Below are positions 60,011-63,616 of a DNA stretch of 63,616 bases, one piece after another. The stretch's first letter is position 1. The number at the start of each line of letters is the position of its first letter. Source of the stretch: JBQLZO01 sp052168315 (GTDB lineage: Bacteria > Planctomycetota > Phycisphaerae > Phycisphaerales > UBA1924); NCBI GenBank assembly GCA_052168315.1, contig JBQLZO010000009.1, positions 1 through 63,616 of the forward strand, given 5' to 3'. The notes under the pieces are model-generated. The model was not told the DNA's origin and did no database searches. It saw only the letters and a list, made by a program, of their open reading frames with translations. The position numbers and the translations under genes were made by a program.

Positions 60011-60358
60011 CCGCGCACATGGCGTCCCGGACTCCCGCGCACCCGTCGCCGGCGATCGTCCGCCGGTGGCGGGCTTGGAATCGCTGGCCGCACCGCTTCC
60101 CCGCGCCGTCCCGGGTGCGGAGCCCGGCGGGCATCGCACACGCTCCGGGAGGATGCCGGGGCGCGGGGGGCGCGGAGTGCTTCTCGACCATGCTTCGTCC
60201 AAGCGCACCACCTTTCGCGCATGGATCGCACGCGGGCGAACGACCCGCTCGATCGGTGACCGCTCCACTCGGGCGCTCCGGACGGATGCATGATCGGTCG
60301 GCTCCGCGTCCCCCGCGCTCCGGCGCCGCCCCCGGCGCGGCACACGAAAGGACCTGTC
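60011..60358. other. intergenic region after the capsid gene
   Basis: About 350 nt without a convincing gene; the frames here are Arg/Pro-rich and appear to be shadows. It contains the ribosome-binding box of the next gene at 60343-60352. No terminator with a T-run was found. Confidence 0.55.
60343..60352 (+). promoter_or_regulatory. ribosome-binding site of the putative adaptor gene
   Basis: CACGAAAGGA, 6 nt before the ATG at 60359; the same 10 bases precede the capsid gene. Confidence 0.8.
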
Positions 60359-61030
60359 ATGTTCGCACGAGATCGTGATCTTCTGATGCTCGAGCCCGCG
60401 CTCCCGCGGGAGGTGGACTGGGTCGGGCAGCGGCTGCTTGATGCCGGTTCGGGCGTCGTCTCGGCGGGCGGGACCGCCCTGCTGCTCACCGGCATAAGCG
60501 GGCTCGCGGCGCTGTCGATCGCGTCCGGGCAGCTGATCCGCGTGGATGGCGTGTGGGGCGAGATCGTCTCGGCGATCGAGCCGAACCTGCTGACGATCTC
60601 ACGCCTGCGGGCGGATGCGGATGCGCCCGCGATCCCGCTCAGCGTGGGCGGTGCGACGCCGAGCGATGTGCGCGTGATCTCGTTCGGAGCGCAGATCGGC
60701 GGAGTGCACGCGGCGTTGATGGAGTCGCTGGGGCTGGGGGACGATGGGCTGGATGAGGTCGCTGTGCTGGATGGGGCGCTGATGGCCCGGATCGAGGCGC
60801 TGGGTGCGCTGGGGATCGTGTACTCGGGGGCCGCGTCGATGGTCGGAGGTGGCGGCGACGGGATGCGCGATGCGATGGGGCTCAAGGGCGCGATGTACCG
60901 CGAGCGCTTCGAGCAGCAGCGCCGGACGCTCAGCGTGCGGATCGATACGGATGGCGATGGCGAGGCGGACGAGATGCGGTCGCTTCGGGGCGCCAGGCTC
61001 GACAGGGCGCAGCGGATGCGGAGGGCGTGA
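60359..61030 (+). CDS. putative head-tail adaptor-like protein
   Basis: This 223-residue protein of the cassette has no definite family. It begins FARDRDLLMLEPALPREVDW, a pattern seen in short head-completion/adaptor proteins, and contains GVWGEIVSAIEPNLLTISRL. It ends with a basic helical part around YRERFEQQRRTLSVRIDTDG, followed by DGEADE, a calcium-loop-like stretch. Position directly after the capsid gene supports an adaptor role; this is inference. The ATG at 60359 is fixed by the ribosome-binding box. The next gene starts 4 nt after its stop. Confidence 0.6.
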   Translation: MFARDRDLLMLEPALPREVDWVGQRLLDAGSGVVSAGGTALLLTGISGLAALSIASGQLIRVDGVWGEIVSAIEPNLLTISRLRADADAPAIPLSVGGATPSDVRVISFGAQIGGVHAALMESLGLGDDGLDEVAVLDGALMARIEALGALGIVYSGAASMVGGGGDGMRDAMGLKGAMYRERFEQQRRTLSVRIDTDGDGEADEMRSLRGARLDRAQRMRRA

Positions 61031-61033
61031 ACG

Positions 61034-61459
61034 ATGATCTGGCTCAATCCAAGGGGCGTGGTGTTCGATGGCGCGGCGTGGGATGGGGTGCGCTCGGTGT
61101 CGGTCAGCCGCAGGGGCGAGGGCGTCGTGGTTGAGTACGGCGATGCGGGGCCGCACCCGACCTTCGCGGATGTTCCGCGGCGTCGGACCGTGCTCGTGAT
61201 CGAGCGGATCCTGACGGGCAACGGGGCGGGCTCGGCACATCCATCGCAGCAGGGCACGCTGAGCTGGATCAGCGCGCCATCGCTGAGCGAGGGTAGCGCG
61301 AGCCAGGTCACCGCGAGCGTGGTGATCACGAGCATCGAGCACGCGGTGTCGACGAAGCATGGGATGGTGCAGCGGATCGAGGCGGTGGGCGTCTCGACGG
61401 ACGGCGCCGCGGATCCATTGGCGATCACCGGGCTTGCGGAGCAGGGAGGTGGCGCATGA
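61034..61459 (+). CDS. small tail-like protein (possible tube protein)
   Basis: This 141-residue protein of the cassette is rich in beta strand, with segments RRRTVLVIERILTGNG, GTLSWISAPS and ASVVITSIEHAVSTKHGMVQ. The alternating strand pattern is reminiscent of the Hcp/tail-tube fold, but the resemblance is by eye only. It starts 4 nt after the adaptor gene and overlaps the next gene by 4 nt (ATGA, 61456-61459), so the three are translationally linked. Confidence 0.6.
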   Translation: MIWLNPRGVVFDGAAWDGVRSVSVSRRGEGVVVEYGDAGPHPTFADVPRRRTVLVIERILTGNGAGSAHPSQQGTLSWISAPSLSEGSASQVTASVVITSIEHAVSTKHGMVQRIEAVGVSTDGAADPLAITGLAEQGGGA

Positions 61460-61827
61460 GCGTGCAGTTTGACGGTCAATCGCTGTTTGACTCCGGGCCT
61501 CATCGCCTGGTGATCGGGAGGATGGGGCGGTTCGTGGCGCCACCGTTCCCGCAGGGCGGCGGGCCCGCGTTCTCGATCGACTATGGCGTGCGGGAGCGGT
61601 CGCTCGAGGTCGTCGGGCGGCTGACGGCGTCGTCGGTGGGGGTGCTGTTCCAGCGGTTCAACGCGATCCGCGACCTGGCCGAGGCGTCGACGGTCGGCAC
61701 GGTGAGCTGGCTCGGGCAGAGCTGGACGGGCATGCGGATGATCGATGTTCAGACGACGGGCCCGATCGATCGTGGGCGTGTCGTGTCGCTGGGGTACACG
61801 GTGCGGTGGCTCAAGACGATCGCCTGA
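61456..61827 (+). CDS. small phage tail-like protein
   Basis: This 123-residue protein begins MSVQFDGQSLFDSGPHR and has YGVRERSLEVVGRLTASSVG and a terminal VVSLGYTVRWLKTIA. The opening and the regular beta strands resemble small tail proteins encoded after tube or adaptor genes in siphophages. No family was recognised with confidence. It overlaps the preceding gene by ATGA and ends 24 nt before the holin-like gene. Confidence 0.6.
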   Translation: MSVQFDGQSLFDSGPHRLVIGRMGRFVAPPFPQGGGPAFSIDYGVRERSLEVVGRLTASSVGVLFQRFNAIRDLAEASTVGTVSWLGQSWTGMRMIDVQTTGPIDRGRVVSLGYTVRWLKTIA

Positions 61828-61851
61828 TCGCGGACGGGAAGGGAGCGGCGC

Positions 61852-62160
61852 ATGGAACAGGAAGTGCTGACGATGGCGACGCAGTTCGGCGTCGCGGGGC
61901 TGATCGCGTGGATGTGGTTGTCCGAGCGGCGGGCGGCCGGTGGGCGTGAGCGGGAGCTGAGCCAGGCCCACGAGCGGGTGATGGCGCAGCGGATCGAGCT
62001 GGATGCGCTGGTGGAACTGGTGCGGGACAACGCCCGGGCGGTCTCGGCCCTGGAGGGCTCGCAGCGCGAGTTGATCGCGCTGCTCCGGAGCGCCGGCGGA
62101 GGCGTCGGCTTTCCAACGCGGCGCGGGCTTGAGGTACACTCCGGGGATGATGCGACCTGA
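61852..62160 (+). CDS. holin-like small membrane protein with coiled coil
   Basis: This 102-residue protein has one hydrophobic segment (about residues 9-24, FGVAGLIAWMWL), basic residues immediately after it, and a coiled coil of about 40 residues (QRIELDALVELVRDNARAV). The layout resembles small phage BhlA/holin-like proteins. The positive charges after the helix suggest that the C-terminus is cytosolic. AAGGGAG lies 10 nt before the ATG. Its 3' end overlaps the start of the lipoprotein gene. Confidence 0.6.
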   Translation: MEQEVLTMATQFGVAGLIAWMWLSERRAAGGRERELSQAHERVMAQRIELDALVELVRDNARAVSALEGSQRELIALLRSAGGGVGFPTRRGLEVHSGDDAT

Positions 62161-62785
62161 AGCGACCACGATCGCGCCCGTGCGCACCCGGAGCTTGACC
62201 AGTCCCGCACGCGGCATTGAGGTGTGGGCGTGGGCGTGGGCGTGGGGGCGGGTGATGCCCATCCTGTGCGGCGCGCTGGTGCTGATGTTGCTCCTCCCGG
62301 CGTGCGGGATCCGGGCGAAGGGCGCCGGCGCGCTGGAGGGAGCCGATGCGGGCGGCGGATCGGGTTCGGGCGGGGGCGTGTTCGAGGCGGTCGCGCTGTC
62401 GGTGCATCCGCTCACGCGGCTGATGGTGGATGCGGACGGCACTGGGCGCGCGGATGTGCACTTCGAGGTGTTCGACCGGTTCGGTCATCCCGTGAAGTCG
62501 CTGGGCGAGGCCGCGGTGGAGCTGGTGTCGATCCCGGCGGCGTCGGTCGGGGGCGCTGGCGGTCGCCAGATCGGGCTTTGGGGCGCGGACCTGCGGACGC
62601 CGACGGTGAACGCGGATGCGTACGACCCGGTGACGCGGACCTACCGGCTGAAGATCTCCGGGATCTCGCAGGCGGCGTGGGGATCGGCGAGCATGCTGGT
62701 GCGGGTGCGGTTCGTGACGGGCGATGGGCAGACCACGGGTCGAACGCTGCAGGGCGAGCTGGCGGTCGAGGTTCCGACGCGATAG
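62147..62785 (+). CDS. putative lipoprotein at the end of the cassette
   Basis: This product of about 212 residues has a membrane segment followed by the lipobox LPAC (Cys53 of the chosen start) and a beta-rich exported domain (SVHPLTRLMVDADGTGRADV, HFEVFDRFGHPVKSLGEAAV) resembling an immunoglobulin-like fold. The N-terminus contains WAWAWAWG, encoded by tandem GTGGGC units at about 62222-62251. The start could be the ATG at 62147 or 62150, or one at 62255 just before the hydrophobic core. It overlaps the holin-like gene by 14 nt and ends 5 nt from the converging next gene. Function is unknown. Confidence 0.65.
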   Translation: MMRPEATTIAPVRTRSLTSPARGIEVWAWAWAWGRVMPILCGALVLMLLLPACGIRAKGAGALEGADAGGGSGSGGGVFEAVALSVHPLTRLMVDADGTGRADVHFEVFDRFGHPVKSLGEAAVELVSIPAASVGGAGGRQIGLWGADLRTPTVNADAYDPVTRTYRLKISGISQAAWGSASMLVRVRFVTGDGQTTGRTLQGELAVEVPTR

Positions 62786-62790
62786 GGCAA

Positions 62791-63192
62791 TCAGGCAGCG
62801 CTGCGCCGGCGTTGCTTCGGGCCGAACAGCCTGGCGCGGAGCTGGCTCACGCTCGCGCTGGAGATTTCGGCCTGTGCCATGGCGCGGTCGAACGCGGATG
62901 GCGCGACGAGCATGGCCAGTCGATCGACGCGCGACCTGCTGGCGGCCAGGTCGAGGAGCCGGCGGTCGTCGGCGGTGAGCCGGTGGACGCGGGTGAGCCG
63001 CCCGGTCGCGGCGCCGCGCGGGTTCCGGCGCACCTTGCGCGAGCGCAGGACCATCGCGCCGACCAGCGCGAGCACCATGGTGATCCCCAGCGCGAGCGCG
63101 ACGATGGCGATCGCGTCCATCCACGGCGATGGCGGGGGCGGCGAGCGGTCCAGCAGTCGGATGGCCGGGAGTGGGTTGGGGATCATGCTCAT
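62791..63192 (-). CDS. small membrane protein of unknown function
   Basis: This 133-residue protein has one clear membrane helix (about residues 26-49, IAIVALALGITMVLALVGAM) and a basic cytosolic C-terminal part with helical stretches (LTADDRRLLDLAASRSRVD). No family is recognised. It lies just downstream of, and on the same strand as, the partial gene at the right edge (50 nt gap), so the two may form an operon. It converges on the capsid cassette, marking the cassette's right boundary. Confidence 0.7.
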   Translation of the reverse strand: MSMIPNPLPAIRLLDRSPPPPSPWMDAIAIVALALGITMVLALVGAMVLRSRKVRRNPRGAATGRLTRVHRLTADDRRLLDLAASRSRVDRLAMLVAPSAFDRAMAQAEISSASVSQLRARLFGPKQRRRSAA

Positions 63193-63242
63193 CGCGGTGC
63201 TCGGGAGTGTGGATGGAGCCGATGGGTGCGAGTGTGTCGGCC

Positions 63243-63616
63243 CTAGCCGGGCTGGTGCGCGGCCCGCGGCGCGGATGCAGCGCCGGCGGGGCGGGCGCTG
63301 CGGGTGGGCGTGGGGAGCAGGCGTTCGAGGAGCTTGCGTGCGCCCCTTCGGAGGGATGGCGGGCGGGTGGTGTCGGAGGCGACGCGGGCGAGCGATCGCG
63401 CGATGGGCGCGGCATCGCGGTTGATCGCGGCCCGGAGGGCCACGGGCGCGCGCAAGGGGAGCGCTTGTTCGGGATGGGTGGTGGTGGCGACGGCGACGAG
63501 GTCGGCGATGGGATCGGTCAGCCGGCGGGCGGAGATGGAGGCGGCGCGGACCGGCGTGCTCGGGTGGGTCGCGAAGAGGGCCAGCGTGTCGTCGATGGCC
63601 AGGTGGCGGCGGACGG
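63243..63616 (-). CDS. partial CDS, HEAT-repeat-like protein, 5' end beyond the window
   Basis: On the minus strand the frame ending with TAG at 63245-63243 stays open to the right edge. It gives helical sequence such as RRHLAIDDTLALFATHPSTP and VRAASISARRLTDPIADLVA, then LRAPVALRAAINRDAAPIAR, which resembles alpha-helical HEAT-type repeats. The C-terminus is Pro/Ala-rich. The start lies outside the window, so size and function are unknown. A TTG at 63455 would make a short version, but coding-like sequence continues upstream of it. Confidence 0.65.
   Translation of the reverse strand, partial: VRRHLAIDDTLALFATHPSTPVRAASISARRLTDPIADLVAVATTTHPEQALPLRAPVALRAAINRDAAPIARSLARVASDTTRPPSLRRGARKLLERLLPTPTRSARPAGAASAPRAAHQPG

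Noticed and set aside
56459..62785. Intact prophage
   Set aside because: No integrase, terminase, replication or regulatory genes are present, and both flanks look like chromosomal genes, so it is better described as a partial or domesticated head module.

Overview
The window is a high-GC bacterial chromosome segment. It most resembles Planctomycetota, probably a Phycisphaerae-type organism. This rests on several features seen together: a prepilin with an H-x9-DG-style C-terminus, two secreted proteins ending in dockerin-like 'SDDL.ILLGAFG' repeats, very large type II secretion/type IV pilus pseudopilins in one operon, an exosortase with its EpsI partner, and sparse use of strong Shine-Dalgarno sites. 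The assignment is inference from gene content; no rRNA or tRNA gene is present to settle it. No insertion sequence, integrase or CRISPR array was seen.

Layout. 0-6.1 kb: a possible gene fragment at the left edge, tilS, a lone prepilin-like protein, a secreted dockerin-type protein, a small membrane protein, gpmA and an ExoIII-family nuclease gene. 6.1-12.65 kb (minus strand): a complete seven-gene mrpABCDEFG Na+/H+ antiporter operon, with ATGA overlaps at five of its six junctions, followed by a solitary ATP synthase gamma gene (atpG). 14.1-26.9 kb (minus strand): a DUF1801 protein with a histone-H1-like tail, then an exopolysaccharide/exosortase locus transcribed as export lipoprotein, exosortase, EpsI-like protein, giant TPR protein and chain-length regulator. 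The regulator's kinase domain has lost its Walker A lysine. No glycosyltransferases are included. 27.3-32.3 kb: lipA (plus), then on the minus strand a secreted repeat protein with a dockerin tail, pgpA, a rhodanese, recX and a small TPR gene that appears cut short by one in-frame stop.

32.3-52.4 kb (minus strand): the type IV pilus/type II secretion block. Transcription runs pilB-like ATPase 2, pilT, pilB-like ATPase 1, pilC/gspF, then the pseudopilins gspG, gspG/H-like, gspH, gspI, gspJ and a 1743-residue gspK-like protein, ending at a hairpin. Secretin, PilM/N/O and prepilin peptidase are not in the window. The ATPases and PilC would power assembly of a pseudopilus built from unusually large minor subunits.

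53.0-56.0 kb (plus): coaB and a BatA-like VWA membrane protein. 56.5-62.8 kb (plus): a compact phage-head-like cassette of portal, putative scaffold, major capsid, putative head-tail adaptor, two small tail-like proteins, a holin-like protein and a lipoprotein. It has no terminase, protease, tape measure, integrase or replication genes, and genes with host-like composition flank it on both sides. This is the most unusual part of the window and may be a domesticated capsid or gene-transfer-agent-like system. 62.8-63.6 kb (minus): a small membrane protein and a 5'-truncated HEAT-like protein running off the right edge.
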